The notes below the pieces were generated by a model. The model searched no databases. It was not told where the DNA came from and saw only the letters and a program-made list of their open reading frames with translations. A DNA stretch of 64,000 nt from Bog-257 sp963834135 (GTDB lineage Bacteria; Acidobacteriota; Terriglobia; Terriglobales; Acidobacteriaceae). The translations under genes were made by a program, and so were the position numbers. Position 1 is the first letter of the stretch; each line of letters opens with the position of its first letter. Positions 36,301 through 43,584 of this stretch are shown one piece after another. The stretch covers positions 1,082,427 to 1,146,426 of the forward strand of contig CAWIAN010000007.1 of NCBI GenBank assembly GCA_963834135.1. Reading direction: 5' to 3'.

Positions 36301-36471
36301 ATGCCGCCTAAGCAGCCAAGCGAGAGCCGCCGCCACCATTCACGGGTTATGCCGACGCCGGATCGTTCGCATTGTTTCGAGGAAGTTGTCGTGGGCCTGT
36401 CAGCCGAAGATGCTCACGACGAGTGCTGCCGCTGCCTGCGTTGCGACGCCGGCGTGACGGTGGCGCGTTGA
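33313..36471 (+). CDS. HoxF/NuoF diaphorase subunit fused to a GltD/NfnB-like FAD-NADPH module
   Basis: A 1052-residue flavoprotein; normal NuoF/HoxF proteins are about 430-600. Residues ~20-115: thioredoxin-like domain with Cys35, Cys66, Cys70. Residues ~145-560: NuoF core with the FMN loop GRGGAGF (199-205), the NADH region 'NADEGDPGAYMNR' (227-239), the glycine-rich CGEETALIASLEGE, and the [4Fe-4S] ligands Cys488, Cys491, Cys494, Cys534. Residues ~560-650: a Cys-rich GltD N-terminal domain (Cys577, 581, 614, 620, 624, 628). Residues ~672-980: FAD site GAGPAGL (679-685) and an NADP site starting GGGNAAIDSARTSLRMGS (809) and ending 'VYRRERKDMPA'. A cysteine tail (Cys1038, 1039, 1041, 1044) follows. 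The VYRR signature predicts NADPH. The fusion gives NADH and NADPH sites in one chain. Confidence 0.93.
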   Translation: MPRIEDIGVFNSVRENGMAKLLPPVPRIAVGTGTCGRGNGAEGLYHAFVEQIDRSGTNFYLTSVGCFGPCCHEPLVNVRVPGGPLLILHRVQANDAGRILHDLTAGTLDPALVYCKIEEWDHITGALRYGHAFPDVPLWSDVAFFKGQRKIVLRNCGLINPDDIEEYIAVGGYQALYKTLIDDKPEMVIEQIKAAKLRGRGGAGFLTGNKWEFLRKAVSDQKYIICNADEGDPGAYMNRNEIESDPHALLEGMIIGGYVMGATQGIIYVRAEYPLAVHRLNRALEQAREYGLLGNNILGRGFNFDIDLVEGAGAFVCGEETALIASLEGEAGRPRPRPPFPAQKGLWGKPSNINNVETWYNIAPIITKGPAWFTETGSAKSSGTKVFSLVGKVHNSGLVEMPMGTPIKTFIYDIGGGGVEGRAIKSVQTGGPSGGCIPAEMFDTPVDYESLAQLGAIMGSGGMVVMDEDNCMVDVARYFVEFTNSESCGKCIPCRVGLNKCLRILNRVTEGAGRMDHLERLDELSRYIRDCSLCGLGQTAPNPVLTTMRHFRQEFEDHIVSHRCVAGVCTELALSPCENSCPLHMNIPRFLQLYKEGQLEEAFESIIMDNPLPCSTGRVCQHPCDERCRRQAMDDAVNMREVHRFIADYVLLGDNFDEAVRRVLAHKLEATGRKIAVAGAGPAGLTAAFYLALLGHDVTVYDSLTEAGGMLRFALPEYRLPKPVLHREVELIERLGVKFILNTRIGFDISLNELDEQFDAVCLAIGTWKESWVYLPGTELKGVFPALPFLESVAKGDLVPLGRKVVVIGGGNAAIDSARTSLRMGSDVTVVYRRERKDMPAIEEETAACEDEGAKIVFLSAPHRIIGDAKGNVRALEVVKTRLGEYDRSGRRKPVLTDEVQRFECDSVILAVGETVDLDFARASGLEIKESGTVVVNHFSLETSRPRFFAGGDLVTGASNVSNAMAYGKQAAKSIDEQLMDTKRWEQLFRPMHYEQMPPKQPSESRRHHSRVMPTPDRSHCFEEVVVGLSAEDAHDECCRCLRCDAGVTVAR

Positions 36472-36606
36472 GAGTGAAGCGGGCGCAGCTCTAGCTGCGC
36501 CGAACCGAAGCTTCTTGAATCGTCGTCCTGAGGAGGCCCGCAGGCAGACAAAGGATCTGCGGTTACGAAGCTTCAGAGGGATTCTCGATCGGGAGGGAGT
36601 TGCACC

Positions 36607-37320
36607 TTGCCGCAAAAGAAAATTTCGCTGCGTATCGATGGTGAGCTGGTGAACACCGCTGAAGGGCAAACCATCCTCGAGGCGGCGCGCGCCAGCGGTA
36701 AGTCGATCCCCACGCTCTGTTTCCTGGAGGGACTCACTCCGGTAGGAGCCTGCCGCTTGTGCATGGTGGAAGTTGCCGGCATCGATCGCCTGTTTCCAGC
36801 CTGCACCACGCCGGCCCAGGACGGCATGTCGGTGGTCACGACTTCGCCCCGGCTGTCACGTTATCGCCGGATGACGGTCGAACTCCTGCTGGTCGAGCGC
36901 AATCACGTTTGCGCCGTGTGTGTGGCCAACGGTCACTGCGAGTTGCAGGACCTGGCCTACAACATGGGCATCACCAGTGTGCGCTTCGCCTATAACTTTC
37001 CGCGGCTGGCGGTCGACGCTTCTCATCCTCGCTTCGTGCTCGACCACAACCGCTGCATCCTGTGCACCCGCTGCGTGCGTACCTGTGCCGAAGTCGAAGG
37101 CGCGCACGTCTGGGAGGTGGTTGCGCGCGGCATTCATGCCCACATCGTTCCCGACCTCAATCAGAAATGGGGCGACGCGCGCACCTGCACCAACTGCGGC
37201 AAATGCGTGCAGGCCTGCCCGACGGGCGCACTGGCGGAGAAGGGCAAAGCTATCGAGGAGATGACCCGCTCGAGCGCGGCCATCACGGCCTTGGCCCGGC
37301 ATAGAGGAGCCCGCGTATGA
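36607..37320 (+). CDS. hoxU: HoxU-like iron-sulfur subunit
   Basis: A 237-residue subunit related to the N-terminus of NuoG. The TTG start at 36607 is preceded by GGGAGGGAG six bases upstream. It has a plant-type 2Fe-2S domain (Cys38, 49, 52, 66), a NuoG-type cluster region in 'ERNHVCAVCVANGHCELQ' (Cys102, 105, 111 with His100 nearby) and two 4Fe-4S motifs (Cys150-153-156-160 and Cys194-197-200-204). It forms the wire between the flavin subunit and the hydrogenase small subunit. Its stop overlaps the next ATG (ATGA). Confidence 0.92.
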   Translation: MPQKKISLRIDGELVNTAEGQTILEAARASGKSIPTLCFLEGLTPVGACRLCMVEVAGIDRLFPACTTPAQDGMSVVTTSPRLSRYRRMTVELLLVERNHVCAVCVANGHCELQDLAYNMGITSVRFAYNFPRLAVDASHPRFVLDHNRCILCTRCVRTCAEVEGAHVWEVVARGIHAHIVPDLNQKWGDARTCTNCGKCVQACPTGALAEKGKAIEEMTRSSAAITALARHRGARV

Positions 37321-37847
37321 AGAAACTCAAGCTGGCAACTGTCTGGCTCGACGGCTGCTCGGGATGCCACATGTCATTGCTCGACCTCGATGGCGCCCTC
37401 ATTCCCATCGTGCGCAAGGTCGATATCGTCTATGGGCCGTTGGTAGACGCGCAGGAGTTTCCCGAAGATGTCGACGTGACCCTGGTTGAGGGCGCAATCA
37501 GCACCCCGGAGGACGTGGAGCGGCTGCATCAGATCAGGGCGCGCACCAAGCTGCTGGTCTCGTTAGGGGACTGCGCCGTGACCGGAAACGTGGCGGCGAT
37601 GCGCAATGTGTTTCCGGTGAACAAGCTGTTGCAACGCATCTACGTCGACGGCGCGGATGCTGATCCCGCGATTCCGCGTGAGGGTCTGCCACAACTGGCT
37701 AAACAGGCGCGGCCGGCACATGATTTCGTGAAGGTAGACGTTTGCCTTCCCGGCTGTCCGCCGCAGAACAAGGTGATTGCCGGGTTCCTCACCAATCTTC
37801 TGGAAGGGCGCAAGCCTGAGGCGAACCAGAAGATCAAGTTCGGATAG
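37317..37847 (+). CDS. hoxY: [NiFe]-hydrogenase small subunit (HoxY-like)
   Basis: A 176-residue small subunit of group 3 size, with only the proximal cluster. Ligand candidates are Cys14 and Cys17 (CSGCH), Cys86 (GDCAVTG) and Cys143/Cys147 (CLPGCPP). No twin-arginine signal is present, which fits a cytoplasmic bidirectional enzyme. The ATG overlaps the hoxU stop. The large-subunit gene follows after 198 bases that hold an inverted-repeat element. Confidence 0.93.
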   Translation: MKKLKLATVWLDGCSGCHMSLLDLDGALIPIVRKVDIVYGPLVDAQEFPEDVDVTLVEGAISTPEDVERLHQIRARTKLLVSLGDCAVTGNVAAMRNVFPVNKLLQRIYVDGADADPAIPREGLPQLAKQARPAHDFVKVDVCLPGCPPQNKVIAGFLTNLLEGRKPEANQKIKFG

Positions 37848-37877
37848 CACCGGACTTTTTCGGACCGAGGCCATGAG

Positions 37878-38032
37878 TTCACCACGGAGGCACGGAGAAC
37901 ACGGAGAAGCTTCGAGTCGGAATGTAGGCTTTACGTTCGACGCGTCGCTCCCGACACACAAGATCAACACGAATGGGAATCGCACCCGAACAAGTTCTGA
38001 GAACTCCGAGTTCTCCGTGACTCCGTGGTGAA
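37878..38032. repeat. MITE-like element with 29-bp terminal inverted repeats inside the hydrogenase operon
   Basis: Left arm 37878-37906 begins TTCACCACGGAGGCACGG and right arm 38004-38032 is its inverted copy; the two arms match at 27 of 29 positions. About 97 unrelated bases lie between. No transposase is encoded. The element fills most of the hoxY-hoxH gap, and its right end lies 13 bases before the hoxH start, next to its ribosome site. A transcript would fold it into a long hairpin. Confidence 0.8.
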
Positions 38033-38045
38033 AAGGATTTTGTCT

Positions 38046-39461
38046 ATGAAGCGCATTACGATTGAGCCGGTAAGCCGCATTGAAGGTCACGCCAAGATCA
38101 CCATCCAGCTTGGCGAGGATGGCAAGGTTGCCGACACGACGTTTCAGGTGACCCAGGTTCGCGGCTTCGAGAAGTTCACCGAAGGCCGTCCCTTCTACGA
38201 GATGCCGGGCATTACTTCGCGTATCTGCGGGATCTGTCCCATCAGTCATCAGCTGGCATCGTCGAAGGCTTGCGACGCCATTATGGCGGTGCGGATTCCC
38301 CATGCGGCGCAACTGTTGCGCGAGATCATCCATTGTGCGCAGGTGGTGCAGTCGCACGCTCTCAGCTTCTTCTATCTCTCCGCTCCCGATCTGCTGCTGG
38401 GGATGGATGCCGATCCCGCGATTCGCAATGTTGCCGGCTTGATCGAAGCGAATCCCGAGCTGGCGCGCGCCGGTATCGATCTGCGTAAATTTGGCTTGCA
38501 GGTGATCGAAGGACTCGCCGAAGAGCGCGTGCATCCTTCCTGGATTGTTCCCGGCGGAGTGAAGTCGCCGATGACCTCGCAGGCGCGCGACCGCTTCCTC
38601 GCCGCCATCCCGGCTGCCATGGCGACCACCGAGAAGACGCTGGGAATCTTTAAGGGTGTGCTCGGCTCGTTTGCGGAAGAGATTGCCAACTTCGGTTCGA
38701 CTCCCACAATGTATGCCGGGCTGGTGGACGGTGCCGGAAGGCTCCAACTGTATGACGGAGTGCTTCGCTTCCGCGCCGCCGATGGCAGCATCGTGCAAGA
38801 GGGCGTTGCTGCCGAGGACTATCACCAATTCATCGGCGAAGCCACCATCAGTAATTCCTATCTCAAAGCACCCTTTTACCAGCCGCAGGGATGGCCTCAA
38901 GGCATCTACCGCGTCGGCCCGCTGGGCCGCATCAACGCCGCCGACGCCATGGGAACGCCTCGCGCGGATGCCGAATTAGTCGAATTCCGCCAGCGCTTTG
39001 GCCCGATAGCACACAGCTCCTTCCTCTATCATTACGCCCGCCTGATCGAGATTGTTTACGCGCTCGAGCGTATGCAAGTCCTTCTACAAGAGCCAGATGC
39101 ACTTGATGCTCACGTGCGCGCCCAGGCTGGCGTGAACGCGTTGGAAGGAGTTGGAATGATCGAGGCGCCGCGCGGAACCCTGATTCATCACTATAAGGTC
39201 GATGAACACGGCGCCATCCGCTGGGCCAACCTTATCGTCGCGACCGGTCATAACAACCGGGCCATCAGCGACGGCGTTCGCCAGGTGAGCGAGCACTTCA
39301 TCAAAGGTGATCGCCTGCAGGAGGGAATGTTGAACCGGGTGTCCGCGCTGGTGCGCGCCTATGATCCTTGCTTGAGCTGTTCGACCCATGCCATCGGCAT
39401 CCCAGCTCTGGACGTCTCCTTGTTTGACTCGAAAGGAACTTTGCTGGATAGACTATGCTAG
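38046..39461 (+). CDS. hoxH: [NiFe]-hydrogenase large subunit (HoxH-like, group 3)
   Basis: A 471-residue catalytic subunit that binds the NiFe(CN)2CO centre. The L1 motif is 'RICGICPISH' (Cys61, Cys64) and the L2 motif is 'DPCLSCSTH' (440-448; Cys442, Cys445). A C-terminal extension of 23 residues follows His448 and should be cleaved by a maturation endopeptidase. The ATG at 38046 is used; an in-frame start at 38025 lies inside the inverted repeat. No hyp or endopeptidase gene is in the window, so maturation genes lie elsewhere. Confidence 0.95.
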   Translation: MKRITIEPVSRIEGHAKITIQLGEDGKVADTTFQVTQVRGFEKFTEGRPFYEMPGITSRICGICPISHQLASSKACDAIMAVRIPHAAQLLREIIHCAQVVQSHALSFFYLSAPDLLLGMDADPAIRNVAGLIEANPELARAGIDLRKFGLQVIEGLAEERVHPSWIVPGGVKSPMTSQARDRFLAAIPAAMATTEKTLGIFKGVLGSFAEEIANFGSTPTMYAGLVDGAGRLQLYDGVLRFRAADGSIVQEGVAAEDYHQFIGEATISNSYLKAPFYQPQGWPQGIYRVGPLGRINAADAMGTPRADAELVEFRQRFGPIAHSSFLYHYARLIEIVYALERMQVLLQEPDALDAHVRAQAGVNALEGVGMIEAPRGTLIHHYKVDEHGAIRWANLIVATGHNNRAISDGVRQVSEHFIKGDRLQEGMLNRVSALVRAYDPCLSCSTHAIGIPALDVSLFDSKGTLLDRLC

Positions 39462-39692
39462 AAGCGAGTCTCGCGCTAGAATTGTGGACGGCCATCATTC
39501 CCGACCATCGGTGGCTACCCCGGCTAAGTAAAACAATAAGAAGTGTTAGCACTTAGTGCAGTTGCGGCACTACCCTGTTAGAGTTCCAACGCGGGAGGGT
39601 CTCTAGGTAGACACTCCCAGATGTAGATGCGACAAAGCCCAGGAACCCCTAGAATGGTCTCCTGATTTCCACTTCGAAAAGGAACCAACGTG

Positions 39693-41408
39693 ATGCCCTC
39701 ATGCAGAAAGCTTGCGATAGCCTTGGCGGCGTGCCTGCTGTTGTCCCTGTGCGGTACGTTTGCTGCAGCGCAGGTAACCATTCAGCCGAAATATGAGATC
39801 TTCGCCGGTTATTCCTGGTTGGGCGTCAGCGGTTACGCTGACTTCGACCATAAGGTGAACGATATCTCTACCGGCTTTGACGCCTCGGTTACGTACTACC
39901 TGCCGCAGGCGCACAACTTGGGCATCATCTTCGACGGCAGCGGCCACTTCGCTACAGGTGCGCCCAACTACACTGGCGTCGGCTTTGCCTTTGCCGGACT
40001 CCAGTACAAATACCACACCAACTCGTTCATGCCGTTCTTCCGCCTGATGGCAGGCGCGGCGAACTTGTCGCCGGCGTTCCCTCCCACTCCGCCGAACTTT
40101 AACAACCAGTGGAATGCGGCTCTTGACGCTGGCGGTGGCTTCGACTACGCGATTGGACATCGATTCTCCATCCGTGTCGCCCAGGCCGATTACATCTATA
40201 CCAACTACAGCCCCTACATTGGCGGCAACACGCACAGCACCCAGTGGAACAATGTTCGGCTGGCAGCAGGCGTAGTGTTCAATTTGGGCAGCTATTACAC
40301 ACCGCAACCGACGGCTGCCTGTACCGTGCAGCCCGCGGAAGTCATCGAAGGCGAGCCGGTAACCGTGACCGCGACTGGCTCGGGTTTCAATCCCAAGCAT
40401 ACGGTCATGTATTCCTGGACGACGAATGGTGGCAAGCTGAACTCCAGCGACAAAGCCTCGGCCCAGATCGATACCACGGGCGTGGCGGCAGGAAGCTACA
40501 CAGCGACTGCCTCCCTTACCGACCCCAAAATCAACAGAAATCTTGACGCCGGCGAACATTCCTTCATCGGCCACCCGGATCCTATTAAGCCGGCAACTTG
40601 CACGGCGAACTACACCGTGAAGGCGAAGCCGATGAATCCGCCGCAGGTCAGCTGCTCGGTCAACCCGAGCACGGTGCAGGGTGGTGGCGCTGTAACGGTC
40701 ACGACAACCGCGTCCAGCCCCGACAACTCACCGATCAACAGCTACTCTTACACCGCCAGCGCCGGCAAGATCAGCGGCAGCGGTACCAGCGCTACTCTCG
40801 ATACGGCTGGATTGCCGGCCGGACCGGTTACGATCACCGCCTCTGCGACGGATGCTCGCAACCTGACTGGCAGCGGTACTTGTACGGTGGGCGTCGAAGT
40901 AGCTCCGCCGCCGCCGACTTGCAGCAAGGTCAACTCCATCCAGTTCCCGGATCTGAAGAGACCGTGGCGTGTGGATAACACTGCCAAGGCCATCCTGGAC
41001 GACATAGCTAGCCGTCTGAAGGCCGATCCGAACGCCAAGATCGTCATCGTGGGTTATGCGGATGGCGAGAAGGCGCCGATGGAAGGCACGGGCAAGAAGC
41101 GTCATCCGATGAACCTGGCAGCGCAGCGCGCAGTGAACGCGAAGGCCTACCTGGTACAGCAGCAGGGTATCGACCCGAGCCGCGTCGAGGTCCGTCAGGG
41201 CACCGGCCAGCAGAAGGTAGCCGATATCATCTGGGTACCGCAGGGAGCCGACGAGAACGCGTGTGCTGATCTGCAGAACACGACGCCGGTTGATGAGAGC
41301 GTGGTGAAGCCGAGCGAGAACGCCTATCCGAAACCGAAGAAGGCAGCGGCTCCGATGAAGCACCACAAGAAGGGCGCGGCCGCACCGGCTGCTGCTCCTG
41401 CTCAATAA
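39693..41408 (+). CDS. OmpA-family outer membrane protein with Ig-like region
   Basis: A 571-residue envelope protein. After the signal peptide (~5-26, AAAQ) comes a beta-barrel of OmpA type (~30-205; alternating strands, 'KYEIFAGYSWLGVSGY', 'VRLAAGVVFNLGSYY'), two PKD/Ig-like segments (~215-310 and ~320-395), and an OmpA-like peptidoglycan-binding domain (~415-500; 'AILDDIASRLKADPNAKIVIVGYADGE', 'NLAAQRAVNAKAYLVQQQGI'). The end is Lys/Pro/Ala rich. The ATG at 39693 follows an AAGGA; a GTG at 39690 is equally possible. It anchors the outer membrane to the cell wall. Confidence 0.88.
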   Translation: MPSCRKLAIALAACLLLSLCGTFAAAQVTIQPKYEIFAGYSWLGVSGYADFDHKVNDISTGFDASVTYYLPQAHNLGIIFDGSGHFATGAPNYTGVGFAFAGLQYKYHTNSFMPFFRLMAGAANLSPAFPPTPPNFNNQWNAALDAGGGFDYAIGHRFSIRVAQADYIYTNYSPYIGGNTHSTQWNNVRLAAGVVFNLGSYYTPQPTAACTVQPAEVIEGEPVTVTATGSGFNPKHTVMYSWTTNGGKLNSSDKASAQIDTTGVAAGSYTATASLTDPKINRNLDAGEHSFIGHPDPIKPATCTANYTVKAKPMNPPQVSCSVNPSTVQGGGAVTVTTTASSPDNSPINSYSYTASAGKISGSGTSATLDTAGLPAGPVTITASATDARNLTGSGTCTVGVEVAPPPPTCSKVNSIQFPDLKRPWRVDNTAKAILDDIASRLKADPNAKIVIVGYADGEKAPMEGTGKKRHPMNLAAQRAVNAKAYLVQQQGIDPSRVEVRQGTGQQKVADIIWVPQGADENACADLQNTTPVDESVVKPSENAYPKPKKAAAPMKHHKKGAAAPAAAPAQ

Positions 41409-41434
41409 CCAGAGTCCGCTAAGGACCTAACCCC

Positions 41435-41465
41435 GCCGGTGGGAGCCAACTCCCACCGGCTTTTT
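41435..41465 (+). terminator. strong terminator after the OmpA-like gene
   Basis: Perfect 11-bp stem GCCGGTGGGAG/CTCCCACCGGC (41435-41445, 41450-41460) around CCAA, followed by TTTTT. Confidence 0.93.
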
Positions 41466-41617
41466 ACTGCCCGCAGATATGTATCGTGCAGCCGCCGGCT
41501 GCATCTATTTTTGGTGGAACACCCCTCTTAACGGCTGCGTGGATGTGCTGTTAACATAGGGGTGAGTGCCTGCATCCGCATTACGAGAGCGGGACACGGA
41601 GAGGAAAGTCGAGAACC

Positions 41618-42004
41618 ATGCGATGGATGTTACGGTCTAAAATTCACCAGGCCACAGTTACCGAAGCCGATCTCAAATACGTTGGCAGCATCACGATCGA
41701 CGAAGAATTGATGGACATGGTTGGCCTTATCCCGGGAGAGCGCGTCCTGGTGGTCAGCAATACCAGCGGCGCCCGCCTTGAGACTTACACGATTCCCGGC
41801 CCCCGCGGCGCAGGCGACGTCTGCATGAATGGCGCGGCAGCCCACCTGATCAAAAAAGGCGACGAGATTATCATCATGGGCTTCGAACTCACCGAGAAGC
41901 CGGTGGAGTCAAGGCAGATCGTCGTCGGGAAGCATAACGAATTCCAGCGGTATCTGAGCGAGACTCCGCACACCTGCTTGAGCGAGTTGGTGGAAGCGCT
42001 ATAG
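41618..42004 (+). CDS. panD: aspartate 1-decarboxylase
   Basis: A 128-residue pyruvoyl-dependent enzyme that makes beta-alanine for pantothenate and CoA. The self-cleavage site is Gly23-Ser24 in 'YVGSITID'; Ser24 becomes the pyruvoyl group. The conserved 'SKIHQATVTEADLKY' and 'NGAAAHLIKKGDEIIIMGF' segments are present and the length is normal. No other pan genes are adjacent. The gene ends by overlapping the 3' end of the convergent anti-sigma gene by six bases. Confidence 0.96.
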   Translation: MRWMLRSKIHQATVTEADLKYVGSITIDEELMDMVGLIPGERVLVVSNTSGARLETYTIPGPRGAGDVCMNGAAAHLIKKGDEIIIMGFELTEKPVESRQIVVGKHNEFQRYLSETPHTCLSELVEAL

Positions 42005-42808
42005 CGGCCTAACCGGCTGGGTAGTGTGAAAGTACTTCTTGTAGGCTGAGACCCAGTCTGTTGCGAGGTCTCGCTGCGCAGTGTCCAGGCTGAGGTTTCC
42101 GCGGCACACCATTTGGCGCAGCCGATTCTCCAGCGCGTCCTTGGTCTTCACGTTCCAAGTCGTCGCGGCGGCAGGTTCCGGCCAAAGATTGCTGGCATCT
42201 TCCGTCCCACCCAGTTGCGGGCTGATGAGGTAATCAAGTTCGTAATTGGTTGGCAAATGACCGGCGAGCCCGTACTGCTTAAGGACTTGCTCTTTGATCT
42301 CGGGTAAAACATCGCTGGCGTCGTCGCTATACTCGGTCGCGCAAAGCTCTTGAGCGCTCACGAAACGAGTTGCTCCGGGCGTCAGCTGCCGATTTGGCTC
42401 GACGGACGACGTGAGTGCGAGCCTGGAATTCGTCGCCCTGGATCTGGTCCAGCGCTGCCCCGTCAGCAAAACTCCTACAAGAAGCGCGAAAAATATTCCG
42501 GCTGCGGCGATTCGCGACCACGCTGGAACTCTCAGCAGACTGGTGCGCTCGCCGGAAGGTTGCATCTGCTTGAGTCGTGCCTTCAACAATGCGCGTGAGC
42601 CGGCGGCCGGAGGCAGTTGGGGATCAAGCGTGCGGTGTTGCAAGTGAACAATCTCGCCGATCACGTCTTCCGACTGCCGCAGCTTTGTTCGACAATCCCA
42701 GCAGCCCGTCAAATGCCTTCTAGCCACGACCGCCTTGAAGAAAGAAAGTTCTCCATCAGAGAATCGCAGAAGCTGTTCGGCCGACATGTGACGATCCCAA
42801 AGGTTCAT
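41999..42808 (-). CDS. anti-sigma factor with periplasmic HNH-derived domain
   Basis: A 269-residue single-pass membrane protein. The N-terminus has a zinc anti-sigma motif, His32-x3-Cys36-x2-Cys39. One TM helix lies at ~99-117. The periplasmic part (~150-255) resembles secreted HNH nuclease-like domains: 'YELDYLISPQLGGTEDASNLWPEP' and 'KDALENRLRQMVCRGNLSLDTAQ' match the usual DHLIPLELGG...NLWPEP and DRLENxLH...VC pattern. The catalytic His is Tyr193 here, so nuclease activity is unlikely. Cys156 and Cys235 may form a disulfide. It is two bases downstream of the sigma factor gene. Confidence 0.8.
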   Translation of the reverse strand: MNLWDRHMSAEQLLRFSDGELSFFKAVVARRHLTGCWDCRTKLRQSEDVIGEIVHLQHRTLDPQLPPAAGSRALLKARLKQMQPSGERTSLLRVPAWSRIAAAGIFFALLVGVLLTGQRWTRSRATNSRLALTSSVEPNRQLTPGATRFVSAQELCATEYSDDASDVLPEIKEQVLKQYGLAGHLPTNYELDYLISPQLGGTEDASNLWPEPAAATTWNVKTKDALENRLRQMVCRGNLSLDTAQRDLATDWVSAYKKYFHTTQPVRPL

Positions 42809-42810
42809 AG

Positions 42811-43392
42811 CTACCTCTCATCGACCCGGGCTAGCTTTTCCAGCGAGCGTGCCAGCGACGCCGAGACGCTTCCCAGCGAGATTCCCAGAACTCCGGCGAT
42901 CTCGCGGTAACGCAGACCTTCCGCGCGCAAGCGCAAACAACTTTGATCCTGTGCCGGAAGTGCCTTGAGCACAGCCAGCAGGCGTGCCTGCCGTTGCGCT
43001 TGCGTGGCCTGCGCCTCTGGACTTGGAGCAGGATCGGGATGGGAGTCCGTTTCAAGCTCAGCGGAGCCGTCGCGCACAAATCGTCTTTCATTGCTGGCCA
43101 GGCGTTTCAGGGACTGATTGTGGGCTACGCGGAAGAGCCAGCCTCGCAGGTTTTGCCGCGAGCGTCCCTGCTGCAGGTGTTTCATCAGTGACAGAAAAGC
43201 GTCCTGAATGATCTCCTCGCCGTCAGCGCTGGAAAGTCCGAAGGCGACTACGTAACGCATCAAGCGGCTGCGGAGCTCGTCGAAAAGCGCAAGGACCTCA
43301 CGCTGCAGCTCGGTGAGTTCTTCGGCGGCAGGTGCTGCGGCTACGGGCCGGGTAAGGCGAATAACCGATTCCGGATTGTAGCTTTCGGACAC
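42811..43392 (-). CDS. ECF-type RNA polymerase sigma factor
   Basis: A 193-residue sigma factor with a GTG start preceded by AGGGA. Region 2 is 'LFDELRSRLMRYVVAFGLSSADGEEIIQDAFLSL' with 'NLRGWLFRVAHNQSL', and region 4 is 'ALPAQDQSCLRLRAEGLRYREIAGVLGISLGSVSASLARSLEKL'. It is followed by its likely anti-sigma partner and is divergent from a TonB-dependent receptor gene, the general layout of cell-surface signalling systems. Confidence 0.9.
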   Translation of the reverse strand: MSESYNPESVIRLTRPVAAAPAAEELTELQREVLALFDELRSRLMRYVVAFGLSSADGEEIIQDAFLSLMKHLQQGRSRQNLRGWLFRVAHNQSLKRLASNERRFVRDGSAELETDSHPDPAPSPEAQATQAQRQARLLAVLKALPAQDQSCLRLRAEGLRYREIAGVLGISLGSVSASLARSLEKLARVDER

Positions 43393-43584
43393 GCAAAATC
43401 CCTATTCGTACATTCCCAGGATGAGCGATTTGTTCAGTATATCTTTTGTTCACCGAAGCCCGGGTGACAACAAAGCTCACGAATCTGGTTAAACTAAGCT
43501 GAACAAATTGCCGGTGCGAGGAATATTCAGAAGAGCGGCTCGCCGCCGGTGTTCCGGGGAAAGCCTGCTCGCCGGTCATCCTGA

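Noticed and set aside
37563..38900. 445-codon minus-strand frame opposite hoxY/hoxH
   Set aside because: It spans the inverted repeat and two clear hydrogenase genes and shows no recognisable domain.
39541..39570. TTAGCACTTAGTGC, slightly like a CIRCE/HrcA element
   Set aside because: The spacing and arms do not fit TTAGCACTC-N9-GAGTGCTAA and no chaperone gene is adjacent.
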